The notes below the pieces were generated by a model. The model ran no database searches. It saw only the letters and a program-made list of their open reading frames with translations, and was not told where the DNA came from. The position numbers were made by a program, and so were the translations under genes. From Ignavibacteriaceae bacterium (lineage in GTDB: Bacteria > Bacteroidota > Ignavibacteria > Ignavibacteriales > Ignavibacteriaceae), in contig JABDPB010000060.1 of assembly GCA_013042995.1 (NCBI GenBank), positions 1-39,709 of the forward strand: a DNA stretch of 39,709 nucleotides, in the 5' to 3' direction. This document shows, one piece after another, positions 16,258-24,815 of the stretch. Each line of letters starts with the position of its first letter. The first letter of the stretch is position 1.

Positions 16258-16289
16258 CAAACATAGCTAAAGGGGTTTTGAATCACAAA
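16258..16289 (-). promoter_or_regulatory. Putative Bacteroidota-type promoter of metK-ahcY
   Basis: The minus strand reads TTTG, 20 bases, then TATGTTTG: both elements match the TTTG/TAnnTTTG consensus at the expected distance. The predicted transcript would have a leader of about 50 bases. Confidence 0.65.
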
Positions 16290-16321
16290 CAAAAATCTGG
16301 TGAGCTGTATCTATAATGTAA

Positions 16322-16840
16322 CTATTTATTTAAAACTTTACCGGGTATGAATTGATTTAATAATGATTGGAATTCATTTAATTTTTCCTGGGAAAGAAAT
16401 GTTCTTTTGGGGATAATGTAAGCCAGGTTATGGTCTACAAAAATGTAAAAGTATTCTTTCGCGTTAAATACATTTTCAACCGTATCCCATCGAGTGAAAG
16501 ATTCGCTATTATCTTTTTTTATGCTAATTCCCTCATCTGTAAATTCATAAACTGTTGGACCAAAAACGAAACCATTTTCTTTCGGCTCAAGAATTTTTTT
16601 CTGCTCGTTAAAAACCATCAGAAGTAAAATAGTGCCTGCTGCAAAGCCCGATAAAAAATCAAACCAGTTTAATGATAAATCATTGCTGAGTAAAGAAAAT
16701 AAAAGAACAATGAATAATGCAGCGTAAAGAATTAAATCAGTTTGGTTAAATTTTCTTTTTTTCTTTTTTGTCCAGAATTTAATTGCAGAAGCAGTGTATT
16801 TATTAAAATCCTTGTTGTTTATCAAGACATCTACGTGCAT
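16322..16840 (-). CDS. Membrane protein with YcxB-like domain
   Basis: This 172-residue protein has two hydrophobic segments, at about residues 37-53 and 60-77, separated by a short turn. The C-terminal part (YEFTDEGISIKKDNSESFTR, then the W-x-x-V...YFYIF...IIPKR motif) fits the YcxB-like C-terminal domain. No function is established for the family. It lies alone between the metK promoter and a divergent flavoprotein gene. A weak TAGTTTTTG string lies upstream. Confidence 0.75.
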   Translation of the reverse strand: MHVDVLINNKDFNKYTASAIKFWTKKKKRKFNQTDLILYAALFIVLLFSLLSNDLSLNWFDFLSGFAAGTILLLMVFNEQKKILEPKENGFVFGPTVYEFTDEGISIKKDNSESFTRWDTVENVFNAKEYFYIFVDHNLAYIIPKRTFLSQEKLNEFQSLLNQFIPGKVLNK

Positions 16841-17003
16841 GATTATTACCTATTTACTTTAATTAAATTTTTAAGAGTTTTTCAAAAACTATGCTAAGTA
16901 AATAGGTTGAAATTTACTCATAAATAAGATTTCTGAATTATTTCACTTAAGCTTTACGTAAATTTTGGAGGCTGAATTTATTTCAAACTTATCAAGAGAA
17001 ATA

Positions 17004-17963
17004 GTGATAAAAATTAGAACAAAGATTTCAGAACTATTTAGTATTCAGTATCCGATTGTGCAAGCAGGAATGGTTTGGGTTTCTGGATGGAAGCTTGCAT
17101 CGGCTGTTTCAAATAATGGTGGATTAGGATTAATCGGATCAGGCTCAATGAAGCCTGAATTACTTCGTGAGCACATTAGCGATTGTAAAAATGCAACGGG
17201 AAAACCCTTTGGTGTGAACATTCCTTTATTGCGTGGTGATGCAGATGAACTTGTGAAAGTAACAATTGAAGAAGGAGTAAAAATAGTTTTTTCTTCAGCA
17301 GGTCACCCGGGAAAATTTATTGATCTACTTAAAAAGAATGATATAAAAGTTGTTCATGTTGTTCCATCTGTAAAGTTTGCATTAAAAGCGCAGGAAGTTG
17401 GATGTGATGCTGTTGTTGGTGAAGGTGTTGAAGCTGGAGGACACAATGGGGCAGACGAAACGACAACAATGGCTCTTATTCCACAGTTAGTTGATGCTTT
17501 AAAAGTTCCTGTTATTGCAGCAGGTGGGATTGCAAACGGAAGAGGAATTTTAGCAGCCCTTTCACTCGGTGCAGAAGGAGTTCAAATAGGAACTCGCTTT
17601 GCTGCAACTGTTGAATCATCCGCGCATCAAATTTATAAACAAAAAATTGTTGAAGCGGGCGATAACGGAACTGTATTAGCCTTCAAAAAAATTGGGCTTG
17701 TGCGTATGCTGAAAAATGATTTTGCTTTCAAAGCCATTAAAGCAGAAAAACAAGGTTGGGATGAAGAAAAATTAAAAGTTCTGCTCGGTAAAAAAAGAGA
17801 ACGCTTAGGAATTTTTGAAGGTGACAAAATAGAAGGTGAGTTAGAAGCCGGTCAGGGCTCTGGGTTGATTACAGATATTCCAAATGTTGAAGAATTATTT
17901 AAAAATTTACTAGATGAATTAAGTGAGGCTCAAAAAAGGAACAACAATTTAATTTCAATTTAA
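17004..17963 (+). CDS. Nitronate monooxygenase / FabK-like FMN-dependent enzyme
   Basis: This is an FMN-binding TIM-barrel protein of the 2-nitropropane dioxygenase/FabK family. Motifs are YPIVQAGM near the N-terminus, NNGGLGLIGSGS, KPFGVNIPL, VVGEGVEAGGHNG, PVIAAGGIANG and GAEGVQIGTRF, the last two for phosphate and FMN binding. I prefer the GTG at 17004 (IKIRTKISELFSIQYPI follows the start, as in relatives, with AAGAGAA upstream), giving 319 residues. A TTG at 16965 is the longer option. The His in AGGHNG fits the catalytic position of nitronate monooxygenases, but FabK-type enoyl-ACP reductase cannot be excluded. It converges on ispH with only three bases between stops. Confidence 0.87.
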   Translation: MIKIRTKISELFSIQYPIVQAGMVWVSGWKLASAVSNNGGLGLIGSGSMKPELLREHISDCKNATGKPFGVNIPLLRGDADELVKVTIEEGVKIVFSSAGHPGKFIDLLKKNDIKVVHVVPSVKFALKAQEVGCDAVVGEGVEAGGHNGADETTTMALIPQLVDALKVPVIAAGGIANGRGILAALSLGAEGVQIGTRFAATVESSAHQIYKQKIVEAGDNGTVLAFKKIGLVRMLKNDFAFKAIKAEKQGWDEEKLKVLLGKKRERLGIFEGDKIEGELEAGQGSGLITDIPNVEELFKNLLDELSEAQKRNNNLISI

Positions 17964-17966
17964 AAA

Positions 17967-19196
17967 CTAAACCTGCTCTAAAATTTCATTAACAACTGCA
18001 TCAACATCTTTTACATTTTCAAATAGTGAAACCATCCTGCGCATTACAGATTCAACAACCGCATCAGGACAGGAGGCTCCGCTTGTAACTAATATTTCAA
18101 CAGGATATTTATCCGGAAGAAAGCCAAGCGTAATTTTTTCAGAATTTGAATTAAAATCAAAATGGATGATTTCATTTTCAGAAATTATTTTATCAGCAGA
18201 AGAAATAAAGTATGTACTTATTTCCTGTTCACAAAGTTTTGCAATGTGTCCTGTATTAGAGCTGTTGTAACCACCTATTACAATTGCAAAATCCGCACTT
18301 TCTTCCAGCAAGCCGTAAGTTGCATCCTGATTATCATTTGTTGCATAACATAGAGTGTCGCGTGTATCAGCAAAATGTTCTTTCAAATTTTCAATTCCAT
18401 ATTTTTTAATCATCATTTCTTTTAACAGGTCTGCTATTTCCTGTGTTTCAGTTGCAAGCATAGTAGTTTGATTTACCACACCCAGTTTGTCTAAATCTTT
18501 ATCAATATCAAAATCATCAGAATACTTTCCATCAAAAAATTTCTCAAATTCTTCAGTAGTCTTTATCCCTAAAATAAAATCAGAAAGAAACTCTGCTTCT
18601 TTAATATCCCGAACCATTAAAGAAGGCGCTTTTTTTGTAGAATGAGAAAAGGTTGCCCTGGTTTCTTCATGATAATGTTTCCCGTGGATGATTACTGTAT
18701 AGCCTCTGCTGCCAAGTTCTGCTGAACGGTTCCATACTTTTTCAACAAAGGGACAGGTTGTATCGTATTTATACGGATCAATTCCAAGTTTGTTAAGTTT
18801 CTTTTCAATTTCAATTGTAGTTCCAAAGGCAGGAATAATTACAATGTCTTTAGGTGAAATTTCGTCCCAAGCAACAAGCTGACTTCCGTCTGTATCCATT
18901 ATAAATCTAACACCCATACTTATTAAATCGTTGTTAACAGCAGGATTGTGTATCATCTCGCTTAATAAAAAAATTCTTTTGCCCGGATTTTCTTCAATAG
19001 TCTTATATGCAATTTCAATTGCGTTTTCAACACCGTAACAAAAACCGAAGTGCCTTGCAAGATAAAATTTAACAGGTCCAAAATCTAAAACAGTCGGACT
19101 AAAATCTTTTTTCCTGGGATCATCTGTCTTTCGGTTGTTTTTAATTTGCGTAATAAATGAGCTTCTATAATGAACCGGTATGTCAAATTTTTTCAT
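17967..19196 (-). CDS. ispH: 4-hydroxy-3-methylbut-2-enyl diphosphate reductase
   Basis: IspH carries out the last step of the MEP isoprenoid pathway, reducing HMBPP to IPP and DMAPP with an iron-sulfur cluster. The three cluster ligands are Cys53 (HFGFCYGVENA), Cys148 (YDTTCPFVEKVW) and Cys283 (DTLCYATNDNQ). SEMIHNP (His83), HGKHYHEETRATFSH and GYNSSNTGHIAKLCE match the active-site regions. At 409 residues it is the long form, known for example from cyanobacteria and plants, with an N-terminal extension and an insert compared with the ~310-residue E. coli type. It lies 54 bases downstream of a membrane-protein gene on the same strand. Confidence 0.96.
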   Translation of the reverse strand: MKKFDIPVHYRSSFITQIKNNRKTDDPRKKDFSPTVLDFGPVKFYLARHFGFCYGVENAIEIAYKTIEENPGKRIFLLSEMIHNPAVNNDLISMGVRFIMDTDGSQLVAWDEISPKDIVIIPAFGTTIEIEKKLNKLGIDPYKYDTTCPFVEKVWNRSAELGSRGYTVIIHGKHYHEETRATFSHSTKKAPSLMVRDIKEAEFLSDFILGIKTTEEFEKFFDGKYSDDFDIDKDLDKLGVVNQTTMLATETQEIADLLKEMMIKKYGIENLKEHFADTRDTLCYATNDNQDATYGLLEESADFAIVIGGYNSSNTGHIAKLCEQEISTYFISSADKIISENEIIHFDFNSNSEKITLGFLPDKYPVEILVTSGASCPDAVVESVMRRMVSLFENVKDVDAVVNEILEQV

Positions 19197-19250
19197 CGTT
19201 TATCTTTTCTATTTACTATTGAAACAAAATTAATAAAAATATGGTCAACT

Positions 19251-19754
19251 TTATTGGGACAAATTTCTTCTAAGAATTATTTCTGATTCATCCGCAGAAA
19301 CATTAAAATCATTCACAAAACCTTCCCGCGATGGTTTTATCATAAATAAAAATCCGATGAGAAAAACCAACACAAAAACATACAGGTAATTTGCTGTTAT
19401 CATAAAACCGACTAAAGCTAAAAATCCTGCACCTTCAATTAAAGCAAATGAAATTATTTTGAAAGTTCTATAAAAACTCAATTTTGAAAGTAAATCAGTA
19501 TTTTCTGCTACCTTTGCAACCTGATTTCTATATAGCATTCTGGAAATAAACATCATAGTTATGCCTGTTAAGGGTATTAAAATTTGAAGCACATTGTCTA
19601 AATCCATATTTGGTACAAATTCATCAGCTCGCACTAGCCACAGCGAAACGGCAAATAACATTAACATTCCACTTAATAACGCAAGGAAAACTGTAAAGGT
19701 TATTTTAAAGTGTTCGTTTACTTTTTGAATATCTATAGTCTGTTTGCTTTCCAT
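19251..19754 (-). CDS. Hypothetical membrane protein, four predicted helices
   Basis: This 167-residue protein has hydrophobic stretches at about residues 17-40, 52-70, 88-112 and 120-138, in two pairs, with a polar C-terminal tail. I recognise no family. It is upstream of ispH on the same strand (54-base gap) and divergent from prfA (70 bases between starts). Confidence 0.72.
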   Translation of the reverse strand: MESKQTIDIQKVNEHFKITFTVFLALLSGMLMLFAVSLWLVRADEFVPNMDLDNVLQILIPLTGITMMFISRMLYRNQVAKVAENTDLLSKLSFYRTFKIISFALIEGAGFLALVGFMITANYLYVFVLVFLIGFLFMIKPSREGFVNDFNVSADESEIILRRNLSQ

Positions 19755-19792
19755 AATTTATATACAGCTTAGAATTTAAGCACTCTGTTATT

Positions 19793-19800
19793 TATATTTG
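19793..19800 (+). promoter_or_regulatory. Putative -7 promoter element of prfA
   Basis: TATATTTG, a perfect TAnnTTTG, lies 24 bases before the prfA ATG and is followed by CA. No good -33 match is at the expected distance (TTAG is the nearest). Confidence 0.45.
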
Positions 19801-19824
19801 CACACAATTTTTTAAGATATTATT

Positions 19825-20904
19825 ATGAATTTAACAGAGAAATTAGAAAAAATAAAAACCAAATACGATAATATTTGCGAACTTCTTTCAACATCAGATT
19901 TTGCAAATGACCGTGAAAAGTTAATAAATCTGAATAAAGAAAGAAGTGAACTGGAGCAAATTGTTTCCGTTTACGATAAATACAAAAATATCATTAAAGA
20001 TATCGATGGTAATCAGGAGATTATGGATTCCGGCGATGATAAAGAATTAATTGAAATGGCTGAAGCAGAATTAATTGAATTAAAGGAAACAAAAGAAAAT
20101 TTGGAAGATGAAATAAAAATTATTCTACTTCCAAAAGATCCGAATGATGACAAGGATATAATTATGGAAATAAGAGCTGGGACTGGTGGTGACGAAGCTG
20201 CTTTGTTTGCGGGAGATCTATTGAGAATGTACTCACGTTATGCAGAAACCAAAGGATGGAAAACCGAATTTGTTGATGTAAACGATACGGGCTTAGGTGG
20301 GATTAAAGAAGCCGTATTTACTGTAAGCGGCAATCACGTGTTTAGTGAATTAAAATTTGAAAGTGGTGTACACCGGGTTCAAAGGGTCCCTGAAACAGAA
20401 GGAAGCGGAAGAGTACACACTTCTGCTGCATCTGTTGCTGTTCTGCCCGAAGCCGAAGATGTTCAAATAGATATAAATTCGAATGATTTAAAAATTGATA
20501 TTTACCGTGCTGGGGGTGCTGGGGGACAAAATGTAAACAAAGTTGAAACAGCTGTCCGTATAACTCACCTACCCTCAAGAATTGTTGTTCAATGCCAGGA
20601 TGAAAGATCACAGTTGAAGAACCGACAAAAAGCAATGAAGGTTTTACGTGCGCGCTTGTATGATGCGGAACTAAAAAAACAAAGCGAAGAGATTTCGGCT
20701 CAGCGCAAAACAATGGTTAGAAGTGGTGACAGAAGTGATAAAATAAGAACTTACAACTTTCCACAAAATAGGGTTACAGATCATAGAATTGGCTTAACCC
20801 TTTATAATCTTTCTAACATTGTGGAGGGACAACTTGATGAGCTTATAGAACAGCTGAAGATGGCAGACCGGGCTGAAAAACTACAAGCCACAGAAAGTGT
20901 TTAA
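19825..20904 (+). CDS. prfA: Peptide chain release factor 1
   Basis: RF1 recognises UAA and UAG and triggers peptide release. The 359-residue protein has the GGQ motif in [13 protein letters not shown] (Gly233-Gly234-Gln235). The codon-recognition tripeptide is PET (189-191) in [14 protein letters not shown], the P-x-T form of RF1; RF2 has SPF there. The N-terminal coiled domain and the C-terminal [18 protein letters not shown]-like segment are intact. UAA, UAG and UGA stops are all used by genes in this window, so an RF2 should exist elsewhere. Confidence 0.97.
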   Translation: MNLTEKLEKIKTKYDNICELLSTSDFANDREKLINLNKERSELEQIVSVYDKYKNIIKDIDGNQEIMDSGDDKELIEMAEAELIELKETKENLEDEIKIILLPKDPNDDKDIIMEIRAGTGGDEAALFAGDLLRMYSRYAETKGWKTEFVDVNDTGLGGIKEAVFTVSGNHVFSELKFESGVHRVQRVPETEGSGRVHTSAASVAVLPEAEDVQIDINSNDLKIDIYRAGGAGGQNVNKVETAVRITHLPSRIVVQCQDERSQLKNRQKAMKVLRARLYDAELKKQSEEISAQRKTMVRSGDRSDKIRTYNFPQNRVTDHRIGLTLYNLSNIVEGQLDELIEQLKMADRAEKLQATESV

Positions 20905-20921
20905 CTTTCCCAATTATACTA

Positions 20922-21191
20922 TTACCCGCCTTTAAAATTCTGAAATATTCTTACTAAGTAAAAAGACACAAATCCAATTAATGAAAGCACAACATCACTT
21001 ACATTTACAATAAAGTAATTTTGATTGCTTACCAAAAACAGAAAAGTTTTAACCAAAAGTAATGCAGTAAAGAAAATTGCAAAACCAAACAATCCGGAGC
21101 GAAATGGAACCAGAAGGTATGTTGAAAATAAACGAAAAAATGAATTTTTTCTATTGTTTATAGCCAGATTTGGAATTATTACGCCTTTCAT
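20922..21191 (-). CDS. Small hypothetical membrane protein
   Basis: This 89-residue frame encodes two clear hydrophobic helices (residues about 34-54 and 62-82) and a basic N-terminus (NNRKNSFFR). It converges on prfA with 17 bases between stops. I recognise no family and see no strong ribosome site. Confidence 0.5.
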   Translation of the reverse strand: MKGVIIPNLAINNRKNSFFRLFSTYLLVPFRSGLFGFAIFFTALLLVKTFLFLVSNQNYFIVNVSDVVLSLIGFVSFYLVRIFQNFKGG

Positions 21192-21381
21192 ACTCTACCT
21201 ACCATATTAAAATTTTTCCATTTGCCCACTAAATATAATAGTTTAACCCAATAACTTCAAAAATACTTTATAAATTTTATCTAACTCATTGTTTTATAAT
21301 AGATTAATGAGGGGTTGGAAATTGAAATTTTCTCTATTTCTTATACGAAAATTATGCAGCAAATAGTTGCTTATAATTAAT

Positions 21382-22956
21382 CTACTCAAAAGATTGAATA
21401 GTAATCAGGCTAATATCATCTTCAAAATTTCCATTAGAAAATTCGGAAACTGTTCCCTTAATCTTTTCAATAATTGAATCTTTACCATTGGTGCTATTAA
21501 GAAGATTTAATAACCGGGCAGAACCAAACTGTTCTTTCTTTTCATTTGTTGTTTCAATAATTCCATCTGAAATTAGAACTGCGCAATCACCCGGATTCAT
21601 TTTTACTTCTGAATTTTCGTAATCAGAATCATTAGAAAAACCAAGCAGCATACCTTCCGATAAAATTTTAATAGAATTGTTTTTACCTGCTTTCTTATAT
21701 ATGACCGGCAAATCCCCTGCACCAGAATATTTTAAAACCATGTTTTTATTATCAAGAACAATAACGGATAGTGTTGTAAACACCTCAGAAATTTTTGAAT
21801 CCTGATAAATTGAATGATTCACTTTCCTTAAAATTGCTGCTGGTGTAGTAGCATCACCGCTCTCCAAAACAGTTCTTACTGCACTGCGAACATAGCCGGC
21901 GTATGCAAAAGCGAAATACCAGGCACCCCATTTTTTCCCCATTACATCACCTAAAATTATAGCTATATTATTTTCATCAAGCGGAATAAAATCTATAAAA
22001 TCACCGCCAGGAACACCAGCGTATGGAACATGCCAGTGCTCAATTTTAAAATTGCTAAAATCGGGTTCTTGAGTTGGAACAACTTTTGCTCTAATCGAAT
22101 CTGCTGCATGGTGAAGTTCCGATACAACTTTATTGCGGGTTTTGTTTAAACTTTTAACAATTGCTTTAACTTTTGCAACAACTACTTTAGGACCGGATGT
22201 TTTAACTATGTAATCGGCAATGTCTAAGTTGTAGCCTTCCAGAATATCTTGCTCGTTGCCTTTTGCAGTTAAAAATATAAACGGGATTGAAGAGAGGTTG
22301 GAATCTTCTAAAATTATTTTTCTAAATTGAAAACCGTCAGTTTTCGGCATCATAATATCAGATATAATTATATCAGGCATAAAAGATTTAACAAGCACCA
22401 ATCCTTCATCTGCGCTTAAAGCTGCTTTGCAATCGAAACCGGCTTTGTTCAAATTATATTCAAACAACTGTGAGATAGTTACATCGTCATCAATTAAAAG
22501 AATTTTAATATTTTTATAATCATCTTCAAATGTGCCATCGAATCCTGATTTTGTACCATATAATTTATGTATTTCGAATCTTCTGATTAATGATTTTACT
22601 TTTATAATTAATTCCTGAACATCAAACGGCTTAGTGATAAAATCATCGCCTCCGACTTCGAGAGCTTTTGTTTTATCCTTCAACGTATTTTTAGCTGTTA
22701 CAAAAACAAATGGCACTGAACGATAATCAGGATTTTCTCTTACTTTTTGGCAGAATGTAAATCCGTCCATCTCTCCGAGGTTTACATCACACAACACGAG
22801 ATCTACAGGGCCTTTATCCAAGAAATCAAAACCCTCATAGGTATTCTGTGCTTGCAGAACTTTGTAGTTATTTAAGTTTAAATGGTGGGAAATGAGCTTG
22901 CGGATGGTGATATCATCATCTATAACAAGGATAGTTTTTTTATCATCTGTAAACAT
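21382..22956 (-). CDS. Double-receiver PP2C-type phosphatase (RsbU/SpoIIE-like response regulator)
   Basis: This 524-residue protein has two receiver domains and a C-terminal SpoIIE-type PP2C phosphatase. REC1 (about 8-130) has Asp57 (LVLCDVNL) and Lys109; REC2 (about 150-270) has Asp200 (IIISDIMMP) and Lys252. The phosphatase (about 300-524) shows metal-binding motifs PGGDFIDF, LGDVMGKKW, LISDGIIETTN and DDISLI. Such proteins dephosphorylate STAS anti-anti-sigma factors in a signal-dependent way. The STAS gene 96 bases upstream is the obvious candidate substrate. Both receivers keep their phospho-acceptor Asp, so two inputs could tune the phosphatase. Confidence 0.92.
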   Translation of the reverse strand: MFTDDKKTILVIDDDITIRKLISHHLNLNNYKVLQAQNTYEGFDFLDKGPVDLVLCDVNLGEMDGFTFCQKVRENPDYRSVPFVFVTAKNTLKDKTKALEVGGDDFITKPFDVQELIIKVKSLIRRFEIHKLYGTKSGFDGTFEDDYKNIKILLIDDDVTISQLFEYNLNKAGFDCKAALSADEGLVLVKSFMPDIIISDIMMPKTDGFQFRKIILEDSNLSSIPFIFLTAKGNEQDILEGYNLDIADYIVKTSGPKVVVAKVKAIVKSLNKTRNKVVSELHHAADSIRAKVVPTQEPDFSNFKIEHWHVPYAGVPGGDFIDFIPLDENNIAIILGDVMGKKWGAWYFAFAYAGYVRSAVRTVLESGDATTPAAILRKVNHSIYQDSKISEVFTTLSVIVLDNKNMVLKYSGAGDLPVIYKKAGKNNSIKILSEGMLLGFSNDSDYENSEVKMNPGDCAVLISDGIIETTNEKKEQFGSARLLNLLNSTNGKDSIIEKIKGTVSEFSNGNFEDDISLITIQSFE

Positions 22957-23052
22957 AATATTCGGGTATACATTTTCGTGTTGTCATTCAAAATTTATCT
23001 TACAAAAACTAACCAATGAAAAGTTTTTTTAGATTCAAAACAAAAATTAGTT

Positions 23053-23391
23053 TCAAACAAAACTTTTTACAGCCTCCTCAGGTGATTTATAACTTTCAAA
23101 AACTCTGTACATACGTGTAAGTTCGAACATTGAACTGACTGCTGGTTTAAAACCAACCAATCTTAGATCGCCGCCGCTGCTGGTTACTTTCTTTAAAGCA
23201 ACAACAAGGCTTCCAAGAAAAGTTGAATCGATGAATTCACAACGGGAGAGATTTACAACAATTTTTTTGTTTCCTATATTTATTTCTTCCATTAGCTGGT
23301 TTTTAAATTCCTCAGCTTCTTTTAGAGTTGCGCGAACAAGATTTACATTTAATACAACTACTTTATTATTTGTGGTTCTTTCAAAATCCAT
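23053..23391 (-). CDS. STAS-domain protein (anti-anti-sigma factor family)
   Basis: This 112-residue protein is a single STAS domain of the SpoIIAA/RsbV kind. The phosphorylation loop reads CEFIDSTFLGSLV, with Thr57 at the place of SpoIIAA Ser58 (Asp55-Ser56-Thr57). It would bind a partner when dephosphorylated. It sits 30 bases after the sigma-54 regulator and 96 bases before the PP2C phosphatase. No HATPase anti-sigma kinase (RsbW/SpoIIAB) is in the window, so its kinase and final target are unknown. Confidence 0.9.
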   Translation of the reverse strand: MDFERTTNNKVVVLNVNLVRATLKEAEEFKNQLMEEINIGNKKIVVNLSRCEFIDSTFLGSLVVALKKVTSSGGDLRLVGFKPAVSSMFELTRMYRVFESYKSPEEAVKSFV

Positions 23392-23421
23392 ATTATTTAT
23401 CCCTGCGAATCTTTAAAAAGA

Positions 23422-24807
23422 TCATTCAAAAGACCGATTTTCGATGCTGTATTTCTCCATAAGTCTGTAAATCGTAGCTCTTCCTAGCTGCAACCTTTTG
23501 GCTGCTTCAACTATATTGCCTTTTGTAACTTTTAATGCATGCCTTATTGCTTCTTCTTTGATTTTTTCAAAAGGAACTATATTATCATCTGTAAATATAG
23601 TTCCGGGCTGATCGAAGAAACCAGATTTATCTGCTGCTCTGATGTGCTGCGGAAGCTCATCAACTTCAATTACATCCTTGTCAGAAATAATCAAACATCT
23701 TTCAATAGTGTTTTCCATTTCACGAATGTTGCCCGGCCAATCGTATTCGTAAATAAGTTTTAGAGATTTTTTTGTAAAGCCTTTCATGTTTTTACCAAGT
23801 TTCTTGTTGAACTCTTCAACAAAGTGTTCGGCTAAAACTAAAATATCGGATCGTCGTTGTCTTAAGGGAGGAATGAATATTGGGAATGAGTTTAATCTGT
23901 AATACAAATCTTCTCTAAATTCTTTATCCTCTACAGCAGCTTTTAAGTCCCTGTTGGTTGCTGAAATAATTCTAACAGTCGTTTTTATCAATTCTGTTCC
24001 ACCGACCCGTTCAAATTCTTTATTTTGAATTACACGCAGAAGCTTAGCCTGCAAAAGCATTTCCAGTTCACCAACTTCATCTAAAAAAATTGTTCCATCT
24101 TTTGCAAGTTCAAATTTTCCAAGCTTACGTTGATGAGCACCGGTAAAGGATCCTTTTTCATGTCCGAAGAGTTCACTTTCTAAAAGTTCACGCGGTATTG
24201 AAGCACAATTAACAACAACAAACGGTTTTTCTTTTCTTCTACCGTTGTAATGAATGGCACGCGCTATAAGTTCTTTTCCAGTTCCGCTTTCGCCGTAAAT
24301 AAGTACTGATATATCGTTATCCAAAACCTTACTAACAAGTTTGAAAACATCCTGCATCTTTCCATCAGCGGTAATTATGTTATCGAAACTATATTCCTTA
24401 CGGACATTCTCTTTAAGATTTTGAAGTTCTTTTTGAAGATCATAATTCTTAATTGCATTCTTAATAGCAAGTTCAAGCTTCTGCTGATCAATAGGTTTTG
24501 AGAAGTAATCGTATGCACCGTATCGCAGAGATTCAACTGCAACTTCAATGCTGCCCTGAGCCGAAAGCATAATTACCGGAAGGTTCTGATCCATCTGTCT
24601 GATTCTCTTTAAAGTTTCAATGCCGTCTAAGCCTGGAAGCATAATATCTAAAAGAATAAGATCAGGTTTTGAGTTAACTTTTTTCAGCATGGATTCACTG
24701 TTTGAAAAAACTTCAACACTATATCCCCATTTATCTTTAACCCAAAAAGAAAGTAATTTAGAGATTGATTGTTCGTCATCAACTATGTAAATAAGCTTAT
24801 TACTCAA
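23422..24807 (-). CDS. Sigma-54-dependent NtrC-family response regulator
   Basis: This 461-residue protein has a receiver domain (Asp54 in LILLDIMLP, Lys104), an AAA+ sigma-54 interaction domain and a Fis-type DNA-binding helix-turn-helix. Walker A is GESGTGKE (172-179), the sigma-54 contact loop is GSFTGA (219-224) and Walker B is IFLDE (240-244). The C-terminal helices contain GNIVEAAKRLQLGRATIYRL. It starts at a TTG behind GAGG, and that ribosome site overlaps the stop codon of the upstream kinase, so the two are translationally coupled. It should activate sigma-54 promoters after phosphorylation. The targets are unknown. Confidence 0.95.
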   Translation of the reverse strand: MSNKLIYIVDDEQSISKLLSFWVKDKWGYSVEVFSNSESMLKKVNSKPDLILLDIMLPGLDGIETLKRIRQMDQNLPVIMLSAQGSIEVAVESLRYGAYDYFSKPIDQQKLELAIKNAIKNYDLQKELQNLKENVRKEYSFDNIITADGKMQDVFKLVSKVLDNDISVLIYGESGTGKELIARAIHYNGRRKEKPFVVVNCASIPRELLESELFGHEKGSFTGAHQRKLGKFELAKDGTIFLDEVGELEMLLQAKLLRVIQNKEFERVGGTELIKTTVRIISATNRDLKAAVEDKEFREDLYYRLNSFPIFIPPLRQRRSDILVLAEHFVEEFNKKLGKNMKGFTKKSLKLIYEYDWPGNIREMENTIERCLIISDKDVIEVDELPQHIRAADKSGFFDQPGTIFTDDNIVPFEKIKEEAIRHALKVTKGNIVEAAKRLQLGRATIYRLMEKYSIENRSFE

Positions 24808-24815
24808 GAGTTACC

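Noticed and set aside
16203-16321. SAM or SAH riboswitch before metK
   Set aside because: The leader is short, contains the promoter, and shows none of the conserved riboswitch cores I know.
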